Below, piece by piece: positions 50,409 to 60,484 of a stretch of DNA of 64,000 nucleotides. The DNA lies in NCBI GenBank assembly GCA_019059635.1, contig JAGVRJ010000002.1, positions 310,001 to 374,000 on the forward strand, read 5' to 3'. The notes below the pieces were generated by a model. It had not been told where the DNA came from and did no database searches. It saw nothing but the letters and a program-made list of their open reading frames with translations. Made by a program: the position numbers and the translations under genes. Position 1 is the first letter of the stretch. Each line of letters begins with the position of its first letter. The DNA comes from Proales similis. Taxonomy: Eukaryota; Rotifera; Eurotatoria; Ploima; Proalidae.

Positions 50409-51351
50409 TTTCCACAGCCGTCCGCGCAGCAGCCAGACCAGCAACAAGTTAAGAATGTCGCCTTGCTTTTTATTATTTTCTTCGTTATTGTTGTCGCTTG
50501 TTGATTCGTTCCAGCCACCAGCCGTGGGGTAAATAAAAACCAACACAGAAACCTCCTGTGTCCTGAGCCTCGCGTGAAGTGACATTTTTTGCTAAAATCA
50601 GCAACACCAAGCAGAGAGGCGATTGCTGATCTTTGAGTAGTGATGAATAGGACAGACGAGGAAAAAAGCTTTTAAGACTGTTAATCAATTAGGACGCCGA
50701 TTAGCCGGATTTTAGTAGTCTACAAGCTGCACAACAACAAGTTGGCGCGGTCGGGGTGCATTAGCCGCTATTAGTCAACACGAAAGGAAATATTCGAGCT
50801 CGAGTAGTCTTGAGCTACTGAACTAGGCAGGAAATTACACACGCTAATTAGGCACTAGAATGCGATGTCATTTATCTACATGATTCCTTTGATATAATCA
50901 ACTATCACCGTTGGGCGTTGACTCTCTCTCACACGACTCGCTGTCTCTCCAGAGAGCCACACAGACCATCGCCGTCGTCGTCAACTTTACAATGATTTAA
51001 TTAAACGTAATTAAACGTGCGCACGTCTCTTTGATTGACGCTCAATGTCCCAGTGGTTCTCTCGCTTGGCGCTATTGCGAGTTGTTGCCGACTTGAGCGA
51101 ATCTTGCTGAGCTATTCACGGCCGGTAAAATCTATCGAATGCCTGATAACCGACTTGCCCGGCCAAGCGTTGGGACGGTTTGGACGTCGATTATGATAAA
51201 ACATGAATTTCATAATGAAGCCTATGGCGCATAAGGAGATTTAGAGCCGGGCAATGTCTAGGCGCATATTCGGTCAATAGAATTCTTAGGAAAAGAGTGG
51301 TCCCAAACAGCGAACAATCAAGCCCGGGCTCTATACAGGCTTTGTTTTAAC
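50409..51351. other. Intergenic region after the Sp gene
   Basis: About 0.94 kb, AT-rich, with the Sp 3' UTR (AATAAA near 50532) and promoter of the next gene. A CT tract and short CAC runs occur near 50921-50950. No coding frame is supported. Confidence 0.5.
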
Positions 51352-52896
51352 ATGGATCGAGAGTTAGGCACCATCGACCGAGGCATACTAGAAGAGACAA
51401 TCAACAAAGCATTGGCTAGCCCATCAGACTCGGTGGACTCGACGGCTGATCAGGGCGAGCCCGGCCAATTCGATGCACCCAGTCCATTGAACAATCGAGC
51501 GAATGAGGCAGATGACGAGGAACAAGACGACGACGACGACGATGATGATGATGACGAGTCGAGCAATAAAAGGCTCAAAATAGACGAAAGCGAACGAGTT
51601 ACTGTCGATTCAGATCCAGCGTCCATGGAAGAGGCTTCGTCTCCAATGGAGCAAATAGCCAAAGATGGAGCCAAGTCGGACGTAAACTCAATGTCGGTAA
51701 CCAACGGAGAGAGCAATTTCACTGAGAACAGCCGACTGACTCCACTCTCGTGCGCATCCGAAACTCAGCAGTCGAACAGCGTTGCCAATATTCCAGAAGA
51801 AACCAGTTGCATTTCACAATCGACGAGTTCAGAGGTTCAACAGAAGCCAGAGGTCGGTGCACTGCCACCAAAGTCTGACGAGAAGGGCGGCGAACTGAAC
51901 GAGCTCAAAGTGGCTCCATTGAAAATTTGCACCAACTCGTCCAGCGAACTGCCGTTCGTCAAGCAGATAGGCCGCGATGGATTTTTCAACGCGGACAACT
52001 CAGATGCCATTCTGCTGCTAGACGACGATCTGTGCACAAAAGAAAATCTCGTCGATCCAGATGCTCAAGGCGATCGTTGCGAGCGCGACGGCTCCTGTTC
52101 GTCCTCAAGCACGCGCCAAGACGTGGATGCAGTCCGACCGAGTAAGGCGCCATTCGAGTCAAGCCAAGAAACGGGACAATCGAGAGTTGGCGAGAAGAGC
52201 TGCACTCGTCAAATGCTTGAAATTCAATTGCAAATAAAGAAAACGCTGCATCAGCTAATCGAGAACCAAGGTGCAAAATGCGAGCTGGCAGTCAGACCGC
52301 TATTCATGTTGTCCGAGCGTCTGCGATCGCTAAGCAAAAGAAGCTTGTACGGAAGCGAGCCGCCGAACGGCATCAGCGCGGAGATGAGCGAATTTTATCG
52401 CTTTCAGGACAAAGAGCGACGCATCCTTAAAGCGCAGCACCGCGTTGAAAAAGAAAGACTCTTTCGACTGTTCAATCTCGAGCTCAATAGATGCTTCATC
52501 AACTTGAAGCGAAATAATCGCGAATCGATTAATTTCTGCGCTTGTGTGCGCCACCTCGAAACTTATTATCTCTCGGCCGAATTGAAAAACCCTCTGAAGC
52601 CTGTCCAAAGTGAAGAAATCTCATTAGTCCTCAGCCAAGAGAAGCTGGCTCAAGATTGCCATCAACTATGCGTCAAGTATCAAGAGCTTTACCGCGACAC
52701 AATCAAACGGCACTTGCTCGAGGCCGATTCGATGCGGGCCAAGCAAGCGCTCGAGTTCTTCTCCAAATTCAGGAACAGTTTGCCCAAGTCAACGCGTGCT
52801 TCCAATCTGTCGAGCACTCTCAGCCGCAAGCTGGTGCCTTTTGTTAACGTCGAGTCCGAGCTCGAAAATTTCGACATTGAATTTCATAAACAATAA
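51352..52896 (+). CDS. Intronless protein with ANKRD11/12-like C-terminal domain
   Basis: One uninterrupted frame of 514 residues from ATG at 51352. Residues 1-290 are acidic, Ser-rich and disordered, with ten consecutive Asp near residue 65 and a basic KRLKI patch that could be a nuclear localisation signal. Residues about 330-510 are helical and ordered: FYRFQDKERRILKAQHRVEK, ERLFRLFNLELNR, then NFCACVRHLETYYLSAEL, a Gln/Leu-rich coiled segment, and LVPFVNVESELENFDIEF at the end. From memory, the C-terminal domain of ANKRD11/12 has the same order: a Glu-Lys-Glu-Arg-Leu helix, a Phe-x-x-Cys motif followed by xxYxxPL, and a closing VPxVxVxxxFE block. No ankyrin repeats are encoded. A nuclear regulatory role is inferred. 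Without a profile search the family call stays tentative. Confidence 0.6.
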   Translation: MDRELGTIDRGILEETINKALASPSDSVDSTADQGEPGQFDAPSPLNNRANEADDEEQDDDDDDDDDDESSNKRLKIDESERVTVDSDPASMEEASSPMEQIAKDGAKSDVNSMSVTNGESNFTENSRLTPLSCASETQQSNSVANIPEETSCISQSTSSEVQQKPEVGALPPKSDEKGGELNELKVAPLKICTNSSSELPFVKQIGRDGFFNADNSDAILLLDDDLCTKENLVDPDAQGDRCERDGSCSSSSTRQDVDAVRPSKAPFESSQETGQSRVGEKSCTRQMLEIQLQIKKTLHQLIENQGAKCELAVRPLFMLSERLRSLSKRSLYGSEPPNGISAEMSEFYRFQDKERRILKAQHRVEKERLFRLFNLELNRCFINLKRNNRESINFCACVRHLETYYLSAELKNPLKPVQSEEISLVLSQEKLAQDCHQLCVKYQELYRDTIKRHLLEADSMRAKQALEFFSKFRNSLPKSTRASNLSSTLSRKLVPFVNVESELENFDIEFHKQ

Positions 52897-53459
52897 TCGC
52901 ATGTGCGTATTTTTAGATCCACACACACACACAAACAAATGGAATATTTTTAAAGAATTTTCGCTTGTTTTCTTTTCGTTTTATCCAAATTTTAAGAATA
53001 AAATCAAATAGCGAAGCTTCAATCATCAATCAATTAAGTTCAGATGCTTCGTCGTATGTAGACGCAGATCTCCAAACAGAGAGCAGGCGTGCTGGAGTAG
53101 ACAACTCGGAACCAATCGAGAGAATGTTCGATTAGTTTTAGCAAATGTCGAAAAAAAAAATTGATCCAGCTCGAAGCTGACAAAGAGAGAAAACCACTAG
53201 AACCTTCTTTGCATCGATTCAACATCAATCGAGCTGAGAGAAAAGAACGGTCATGCGGCTTGCATAATATGCATCGACACAATCGACACACCTCATTCGG
53301 GACTTTTTTCTCCTTCGAAGCGGCTTGTCGTGCAAATCATAACTTTTTTGAATTTGTGAGTGTGCGTGCGTATGTGTGTTGAGAATGCAGTGCACAAATC
53401 GACTGCCCTAGCTTCATGCATACGACCAAGAATTTAGAAAAGGAAATTAGGAAGCTAGA
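52897..53459. other. Intergenic region
   Basis: About 0.56 kb. A (CA)n run lies at about 52921-52933. AATAAA occurs near 52996. The rest is AT-rich without coding support. A short CTAG lies one base before the next start codon. Confidence 0.45.
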
Positions 53460-55661
53460 ATGCTTGCCCTTAGGAAGCTAAGTACCCGTAGCCTAATCGG
53501 CTCGAACGCGTCCAAAGCCAAGAGGCTGCTCGCCAGCAGACCTATCAGGTCTCAGTGCGATGTTCAGTCCGAGACGTTCAAAGAAAACGACGCTCGCATG
53601 AGACAGCTCGTTCAGGAGCTGAGAGACAAAGTCAACTACGTCGCCTCAGGTGGGCGTTCAAATTCGACTTTTAGAAGATGATGCAGAACGTTTCAAATGG
53701 TCTAAGGTGGCAAGGGCGCTGCCAAGGCTCGAGAAAGGCACGTGAGCAAAGGAAAGCTTTTGGCTCGTGACAGAATCAAGGAGCTCATTGACCCCAAGTA
53801 TGAACTGAAACGGCCAACCGATTTGCCGTGTTTTGCTCAATTCTGCGCATTCGAAGCTCTCCTTTCCTCGAGGTATGCCAACTGGCCGCACATGAAGTCT
53901 ACCCGGAGGAAGTGCCTTCTGCCGGTGTTGTTGCCGGAATCGGTCTTGTCCACGGGTAAATGCATTTCTCGCTTGTTTTGAATCGTAGGAAAATGCCTTC
54001 TCTCAGACAAGAGTGCATGATTGTGGCCAACGACGCCACTGTAAAGGGCGGTACTTACTATCCGCTCACAGTCAAAAAGCATTTGAGAGCTCAGGAGATT
54101 GCTTGGGAAAACCGACTGCCTTGCATCTATTTAGGTGAGGCGTCTAAATTTGGGCAAAGTTGACACAGGCATCTCAACCAGTTTGAAACAGTCGATAGCG
54201 GCGGTGCCAATCTGCCTCATCAAGCCGAAGTCTTTCCCGATCGCGACCATTTCGGACGAATCTTTTACAATCAAGCCAACATGTCTGCACAAAGCATTCC
54301 TCAAGTAGGCGTTCAAGTCAAGTGAAGTCTGACTAGCAATCATTGATGAATGGAATCTCAGATTGCGGTGGTAATGGGAAGTTGCACAGCCGGAGGAGCC
54401 TACGTGCCAGCCATGTCGGACGAGAACGTGATCGTACGGCGTCAGGGTACGATATTCTTAGGTGGCCCGCCGCTCGTCAAGGCTGCCACTGGCGAGGATG
54501 TGTCGGCTGAGGATCTTGGCGGAGCGGACCTGCATTGCCGAAACTCGGGAGTGACCGACCATTACGCCTTGGACGATTACCACGCGCTGTCGATTACACG
54601 TGACATTGTCAGAAATCTGAACATTGTCAAGAACCCCCAAATAAGCCGACACAGCTACCAAGAGCCGCTCTATCCGGCCGAAGAGCTCTACGGCATCGTC
54701 AGCGACAATCTCAAGCGAACATTCGACGTCAGAGAGGTGCGCCAGTTCGTTAATTCAAGTACGAAGCGATTTAACAAAACCGATTTAACAGGTCATCGCT
54801 CGTCTGGTCGACGGAAGTGAGTTTGATGAGTTCAAGGAGAAGTTCGGCGAGACGTTGGTCACTGGTTAGCTGGTTTCGATGCTTTTCAATGTCCCGCCAA
54901 ATGTTGATGCGATGCAAAGGTTTTTCGAGAATCTACGGCTACCCGGTGGGCATTCTAGCTAACAACGGCGTTTTGTTTGCCGAAGCAGCTCAAAAGGTTT
55001 GCAGAACGTCCAGTAACCAAAACTAGCCCGAATGGCCTCAACGAAACATTTTAGGCCGCTCATTTTGTGGAGCTATGCAGCAAACGAAAGATCCCGCTTC
55101 TCTTCTTGCAGAACATCACCGGCTTCATGGTCGGCCGTGATGCAGAAGCCGGAGGCATTGCCAAGCACGGAGCGAAGATGGTCACCGCAGTCGCTTCGTC
55201 CAAAGTTCCCAAGTTCACGGTTGTGATCGGCGGCTCTTACGGCGCAGGCAACTACGGCATGTGTGGACGAGCCTACAGCCCGCGTTTCTTGTACATGTGG
55301 CCCAACTCGAAGATCTCTGTGATGGGCGGCGAACAGGCCGCATCCGTACTGGCCACCGTGACCAAAGATCAGCGAAAGAGAGAAGGCAAACAGGTGACTT
55401 GACTAGCTGCCCAAAGATTCTTGACTTTAAAACTGAGCTCGATCTGGAATTGCAAAGTTCACGCCCGAAGAGGAGGCAAAGTTGAAGAAGCCGATCTTGG
55501 AAAAATTCGAGCGAGAAGGAAGCGCGTATTACTCGACGGCCAGAATCTGGGACGATGGCATAATTGACCCGGCTCAAACTCGAAATATTCTCGGCCTTAG
55601 CTTGAGCGCTGCCCTCAATGCTCCAATTGCTGACACCAACTTTGGCGTCTTCAGAATGTGA
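53460..55661 (+). CDS. MCCC2: Methylcrotonyl-CoA carboxylase beta subunit
   Basis: Nine exons with 50-70-bp introns. The N-terminus ([20 protein letters not shown]) is Arg/Ser/Leu-rich and fits a mitochondrial presequence. The carboxyltransferase core has [117 protein letters not shown]-like [62 protein letters not shown] and FGVFRM at the end. These are MCCC2 rather than PCCB signatures. The enzyme, with biotin-bearing MCCC1, carboxylates 3-methylcrotonyl-CoA in leucine breakdown in the mitochondrial matrix. The intron near 53956-54006 is 51 bp when the CAG acceptor is used, giving VHGQECM. AATAAA at 55694. Confidence 0.96.
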
Positions 55662-55693
55662 AAACGTCTTGCCCACTCCTTTCCTCTCATCTA

Positions 55694-55699
55694 AATAAA
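55694..55699 (+). terminator. Poly(A) signal of MCCC2
   Basis: AATAAA 33 bp after the MCCC2 stop codon. Confidence 0.65.
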
Positions 55700-55787
55700 G
55701 ATTAAAGAATTTATAAACCACCGCCCGCTTTTCGCCCTATGATTCTGAATTTTACCCACCCGACTTAGAATCGAGCCGAGTCTCAAG

Positions 55788-55795
55788 TATAAATA
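55788..55795 (+). promoter_or_regulatory. TATA box of secreted peptide gene 1
   Basis: TATAAATA followed by GG lies 60 bp upstream of the start codon of the small peptide gene at 55848, a distance that leaves a leader of about 30 nt. Confidence 0.65.
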
Positions 55796-55847
55796 GGAAA
55801 ATGCAAAACATCCGACTTCATTCGTCTGATTTGTCTCCCCCGAAACG

Positions 55848-56075
55848 ATGAAGTTCAGCTCTTGGATCTTTGCGTTCTTCCTCCTGTTCGTCTTGGCTCT
55901 GTCGGGCACGGCACGCGCGCAGACCTTTGGACTTTCACGCTTCTCAAGGATCGGAGACTTTGGTCGATTCAGCCGCTTTGGCCGATTCGAGCGCCTTGGT
56001 CGTCTCGGTCGCTTTGGTCGCTTCGGTGTTCTTGGCCGCTTGGGCTCAAGAATCGGATCAAGGGTCCTTTCATAA
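55848..56075 (+). CDS. Small secreted Gly/Arg/Phe-rich peptide
   Basis: A 75-residue intronless frame. Residues 1-24 are a textbook signal peptide (MKFSSWIFAFFLLFVLALSG then TARA|Q). The mature part of about 50 residues repeats RFGRF, RLGRL and similar steps with net positive charge and no Cys. A TATA box is 60 bp upstream and AATAAA is at 56151. Such Gly/Arg/aromatic-rich secreted peptides are typical of invertebrate antimicrobial or structural (glue, cuticle) peptides, but no specific family was recognised. The repeated F-G-R could also serve as amidation sites, though the pieces between them would be only two to four residues. It sits between MCCC2 and the convergent ACADS. Confidence 0.72.
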   Translation: MKFSSWIFAFFLLFVLALSGTARAQTFGLSRFSRIGDFGRFSRFGRFERLGRLGRFGRFGVLGRLGSRIGSRVLS

Positions 56076-56150
56076 TTTTTCCTCTCTTCATCTTTGCACA
56101 TGTTCGCGTCACAAATTTTTACCAAATATAAATTTTTACCCAAAACTTTC

Positions 56151-56156
56151 AATAAA
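56151..56156 (+). terminator. Poly(A) signal of secreted peptide gene 1
   Basis: AATAAA 76 bp after the stop codon. The opposite-strand signal for ACADS (TTTATT) lies at 56222-56227. Confidence 0.55.
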
Positions 56157-56292
56157 GCCCTGCTCAGTGATTAGCTAGAACCAAAAACTGGCCTTTTCAA
56201 TTTTTTTTCTACGATTCGCGATTTATTTGGCTCAATTTTGTTCAAGAAGAATTATTCACATTAGATTGCTGTTTTAGTGCGCAAGTGTTGGA

Positions 56293-57923
56293 CTAAGGGT
56301 ACTCTTTAGACACACAGCCGGCAATGACCAAGCGTTGAATCTCCGAAGTGCCCTCGTAGATTTCGGTGATTCGAGCGTCTCTGTAGTGCCTTTCGGCAGG
56401 CATATCACTCACGTAGCCCATTCCGCCCAGAATTTGAATCGCTTGATGCGAGATGAACGTGGCCGCCTCTGAAGCGGCTAGTTTTGCCATTGCAGCTTCC
56501 TTTTGGAATTTTTGAATTGTTCAAGAATAAGAACTGGACAACGCTGAATGCTTAAATTCTCTCACTTTGGTAAATGGCTTGCCAGCGTCTTTCAAGGCCG
56601 CTGCTTTGTATGTGAGCAAACGGGCAGATTCAAGTCGTGTTTCCATATCGGCGATTTTCATCTAAATGGCAACCAGATTTGAGTCTATACTTGCTTTCAG
56701 TGTTTGCTCATATTCAACCTGTATGGACTGGAGTTTGTTAATGCTTTGTCCAAAAGCAATTCGCTTTTTAGAGTAGTCGACCGCACAATCCAACGCCGCT
56801 TGTCCGATGCCCAACGCTTGCGAAGCGATTCCGATTCTACCTGCGTCCAGTGTGGTCTTGGTTTTTTAAAAAATCAACTCCTTGTTCAAGAGCTGGATGT
56901 TTTTCTAGCCAACCATGGCAATTTTGAATCCTTCGCCGAGCTTGCCGAGCAGATTTTCTTTCGGGATTCGACACTCGTCGAATATCAAATTGCACGTGGA
57001 CGATGCTTTAATGCCCAGTTTGTCCTCCTTTTTGCCCAGACTCAATCCGGTCGTCGGCTTGGGCACAATGAAAGCGCTGATGCCCTGGCACGCACAAACT
57101 AAGCACAGCCTGAAAACTCGAAACAGGAACATTTATTTACTTTGTGCTTAAGCGATTTGTCTGTGGTGGCGAAAACGACCGTGGCCTCCGCCTCGTATCC
57201 ATTGGTGATCCTTTAGCGAACAATTAATGGGCGGATCTTGAACGAGGCTGTTGTATCTTTACCAGGCCTTGGTTCCATTTAGAAGCCAGTGATCGCCTTT
57301 GTCAACGGCCGTCGTTCGTGCAGCTCCAGCATCGCTTCCGTTTCCAGGCTCGGACAAAGCAAAGCAACCTCAAGAGTCAAACTTGAATCTTACGTTAGGC
57401 AAAACACGACAAATGCACTTACCAACTCTTTCGCCTTTGGTGAAGGGCACAATGAAGTCTGATTTTTGCTTATCGTTGCCAAACTTGTTGAGTGGCCCCA
57501 AATAAAGTGACTTGGAAAAAACGGCATAAATGATTGCAATCGACTGCCAAGTGGTCAAGAGATGATTACGTTGTTGACTGACATTATGACACCAGTAGAC
57601 GCGCAGCCTCGACTGATCTCCTCCATTGCGATGACGTACGCCAAATAGTCAAGCCCAGTACCGTTTAGCTCTTCGGGTATATCAATTGACAAGAGGCCCA
57701 TCTCGCCGATCTGCTTGACGATCTCTGCCGGATACTGGCTGGTCTTGTCAATCTGAGCTGCTCTGGGAACAATTTCTTTGTCTACATATTCTTTGCAAGT
57801 GTTCTTGAGCATCAAATGGGTTTCGCTAAAATTGATTGATTGAACGTTTGAGATGGACCGGGCCCATCCTTTGGTCCTAATTGGTGCCTGAACCAATTTC
57901 GCTAAACCTCGGCATCTATTCAT
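56293..57923 (-). CDS. ACADS: Short-chain acyl-CoA dehydrogenase
   Basis: About eight exons run from ATG at 57923 to TAG at 56293, roughly 400 residues. The N-terminus ([20 protein letters not shown]) is Arg-rich, like a mitochondrial presequence. Conserved blocks are [76 protein letters not shown]-type [86 protein letters not shown] and [19 protein letters not shown]. The Glu in IYEGT is the catalytic base. The match is to ACADS rather than IVD or ACADSB. It performs the first step of mitochondrial beta-oxidation of C4 acyl-CoA. It converges on MCCC2 and peptide gene 1. Confidence 0.95.
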
Positions 57924-58211
57924 TTTTACCGGCGTCAAAAAAAAACTTCTTTTTTTCTCCTTTATCGACTTTTAATAATTATATAAAGAAAAGAAGACTT
58001 TGCTCTTGATTAACAACCGAATGCCTGTGCCTATTCTACCAGAGGGCGGGTCAGAGCAGATCAAATCGTACATTTGTGCTTGCCAGAAAGCCAGGTCAAA
58101 GATCACACAAATTCCAGCAAATGTGTTTCCATAAAAAAATAAATCCGACGACAAGAATAGACAAAGAATGAATAAAATTCGAACCATTTCAGCTATTTGG
58201 ACCCAGTCGCG

Positions 58212-58219
58212 TATAAATG
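58212..58219 (+). promoter_or_regulatory. TATA box of secreted peptide gene 2
   Basis: TATAAATG lies 67 bp upstream of the start codon at 58279, close to the spacing seen for peptide gene 1. Confidence 0.6.
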
Positions 58220-58278
58220 GCAGCGAGGCGAATAATCTGACTGTCAACAGCGTCAAAAAAAAAGGAAAACAAGGCAAA

Positions 58279-58503
58279 ATGAAATTCAGCTTCTGGACCG
58301 TCGGAGTCTGCGTTCTGCTTTTGCTCAGTACATTTGAGAGCAGTGAAGCACAGTTTCCATTCGGCTTGCGCGGATTCGGCCCTTATGGAAGATTCGGACT
58401 GGGCAGATTCGGCTACGGAGGCTTTGGACCATTCCGACGCGGCTTTCTATTTCGCAGGTTTGGCTACGGCTACGGCTATCCTTACTTTCCATTTTATGGC
58501 TGA
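58279..58503 (+). CDS. Small secreted Gly/Phe/Tyr-rich peptide
   Basis: A 74-residue intronless frame. Signal peptide: MKFSFWTVGVCVLLLLSTFE followed by SSEA|Q. The mature part is Gly/Phe/Tyr/Arg-rich: FGLRGFGPYGRFGLGRFG and later GYGYGYPYFPFYG at the C-terminus. Cys is absent. The start MKFS-W, the cleavage after A|Q and the GRFG steps link it to the gene at 55848, and AATAAA is at 58558. This resembles the YGGYG/GRFG class of nematode and other invertebrate immune or cuticle peptides, by composition only. The frame is also open upstream to 58168, but the Met at 58279 is the one with a signal peptide behind it and a TATA box before it. Confidence 0.75.
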   Translation: MKFSFWTVGVCVLLLLSTFESSEAQFPFGLRGFGPYGRFGLGRFGYGGFGPFRRGFLFRRFGYGYGYPYFPFYG

Positions 58504-58557
58504 TTCCAGTCTTGCATATTCACCGCCCCTCATTCCCACAAACACTTGATTTTGTCC

Positions 58558-58563
58558 AATAAA
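58558..58563 (+). terminator. Poly(A) signal of secreted peptide gene 2
   Basis: AATAAA 55 bp after the stop codon. Confidence 0.6.
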
Positions 58564-58682
58564 ACCAACAATATCCAAAAATCATAAAACCCAGCCAATT
58601 TTGTCTTAATCAGTCGTTTCGATGTCGCGTGTCATATTTGCGCGATATTGCACAATTTGAAAACAAAAACGATCATTCGAAC

Positions 58683-58886
58683 ATGCGCGTTTGGACTTTG
58701 TTTGCGTTGCTGCTTGCGCTTATGTTGAGCTTGACACCTTTTCAAGCAGAAAGCTTTCCATTGACCAGCAGCCGAGTCACAACAGGAGCACAGTCAGCAA
58801 GACAGAGGAAAGCAAATGGAAGGCTTCTGCTGGAACCCACTGTTCTGAGCCCTCTTGTTACTCGGCAGATTCAGCTCAGAGGCTAA
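58683..58886 (+). CDS. Small secreted protein, unrecognised
   Basis: A 67-residue frame starting MRVWTLFALLLALMLSLTPF, a strong signal peptide with a likely cut at QAE|S. The mature part is about 45 residues, basic and Ser/Thr/Leu-rich, without Cys, Gly runs or known motif. No TATA box was found. A second frame of the same strand encodes a Cys-containing stretch (HCSEPSCYS and QACV), so an unseen intron that changes frame near 58780 is possible. Its place beside two other secreted peptide genes supports it as a real gene; its function is unknown. Confidence 0.5.
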   Translation: MRVWTLFALLLALMLSLTPFQAESFPLTSSRVTTGAQSARQRKANGRLLLEPTVLSPLVTRQIQLRG

Positions 58887-58925
58887 GCCAAGCATGTGTC
58901 GGCTTTAGATCCATTTAAACCCGAA

Positions 58926-59054
58926 ATGAATCGAGCCGAGTCAAGTCAATTGAAATACTTTTTGGCTATTTTACTCATGATCGCATTTTTGGTGCTGAGG
59001 GTCAACGCACAGTCTTGGAAATGGAAAGGAGAGTGGTTTCCGCCCGAAGTCTAG
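58926..59054 (+). CDS. Very short secreted Trp-rich peptide, unrecognised
   Basis: A 42-residue frame: a hydrophobic leader of about 28 residues (KYFLAILLMIAFLVLRVNA, cut before Q) and a mature segment of only 14 residues, QSWKWKGEWFPPEV. The cleavage A|Q matches that of the two Gly-rich peptides nearby. AATAAA lies at 59116, 62 bp after the stop. Three Trp and two Lys in 14 residues suggest a membrane-active or signalling peptide, but this is inference. It is too short for standard gene finders. Confidence 0.55.
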   Translation: MNRAESSQLKYFLAILLMIAFLVLRVNAQSWKWKGEWFPPEV

Positions 59055-60484
59055 ACCTGAGCTCTCAACAAAATTGAAATATTTTCGCTCGAACAAGAGC
59101 ACCCAAATGACCTGAAATAAAATAAAAAGAAATGAGTACTCCTCGACTACTAATTTTGGGTTTGAGTTGAGTTTGGCAACAAAAAAAAAAAGCTCCAGCT
59201 CTCAGAGCAAACGGAGAGAAAGCAGACGCACAAGACGAAATAATAATCATCGTCATGAATAAAAATGGAAAAATTAGCGCGCTGTACTTGCATTGGATTG
59301 GTGGAATGAGCCAATGCATTTGAAATCATCATGGACGGTTTGTGGCCGCTGAGGATAGACGAGGATAAGCTTTAGAAATCGCGATTAGACTGTGACAGTG
59401 GCGGCCACGATCGGCTAATTTGATGCTAGCTGAGTAGTTGTGAGCCCTCAAAAGTGAGCGATCGAGAGAAAGTGAATTAAAGCGTTGACGTAGAGTTTTA
59501 GCTTTGGCTGCTCTAGCCGTGCACACACAGCTCACACTCACGCTTAGCGAGCTCACATGAGAACAGAGGCTTGAATGAGAAAAAAAAGAAGAAATAAAGA
59601 GAGCAAGCAAGCAAGCGAGAGAGAGAGAATGAAAAAGTTGAAGGAAGAGTGAATGCGGATCTCGTGCGTTTGTTTAAAAATGGTTTGAAGCACTGTGCGC
59701 TCACTCATTCGTTCTTAATTTTCGTTGGCTAACGAGTGTACTTGAGATTTGGAAAGCAAGCTTAAAAGCAACGAGTTCGACGCCGCTCACTGGACATTTG
59801 CGGTTTGTTCTTATTTCATTTTCAAAAGCTTAGTGCTTGTTGATTTTTATATAACCGTCATCGTCATCATCATCATCGTCGATTTTTTCTTACATTTAAA
59901 TCACTTTTATGAAGCCATCATCGGTTTAGTCGTCGCCATCTTAATCATCGTCGTCGTTTTCGTCAATTGCCGCTCGCCCTCTCAGTTCTCAATCGTCTCT
60001 CTTGTTCTTCAATCGGCTCAATCTATCCCCTCTTTCAATTTTTTTTCTATTGGTTCTTCACCACAAAACGTTTAGCGCCCACTCTCTCTCTCTCTATTCC
60101 TGCTCAAATTTGCCTCATTCGGTTGTTCAGTCGTCTAGCTGCTCGGCTCAGAAACGACAACATCACGGCCACTGTGAGCTTGGCTCAAAAGTTGATTTAT
60201 ATACAAACATATCAATATAGTTGATGAAACAAATTGAGCTTTGGCTTTCATTCTTCAACTTGGCTCAGTGATCGATTATTAATTCGCGTTTACTTTTGCA
60301 TTCGTATTTGGCCGAAATCACGATCGATCTCTATCGACTTTGCTTTTGCTGTTTTCTTTCTCTCTCTCTCTGTCTCTCTAGCCTTCTTAGGTTCACAAGG
60401 TTTAAATTGAATTTCTAGATTACACACATACACCCACCGATTTTACATTACGCCAAATTTTAACTAATCATCGGGAACGTAAAT
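59055..60484. other. Intergenic region upstream of DDX6
   Basis: About 1.4 kb. It contains an ATC/ATG-type trinucleotide run at about 59857-59882, GA tracts near 59615-59630 and a CT tract with TCTAG at 60359-60380 that could be a splice acceptor of a DDX6 leader intron. Open frames are low complexity. Confidence 0.5.

Noticed and set aside
53956-53988. A 33-nt intron in MCCC2
   Set aside because: A TAG at 53988 could end an ultrashort intron, but the CAG 18 bp later gives a normal 51-bp intron and the conserved VHGQECM junction.
55862-56178. Alternative frames across secreted peptide gene 1
   Set aside because: Two other frames of the same strand are open, but only the frame at 55848 has a signal peptide and sits correctly behind the TATA box.
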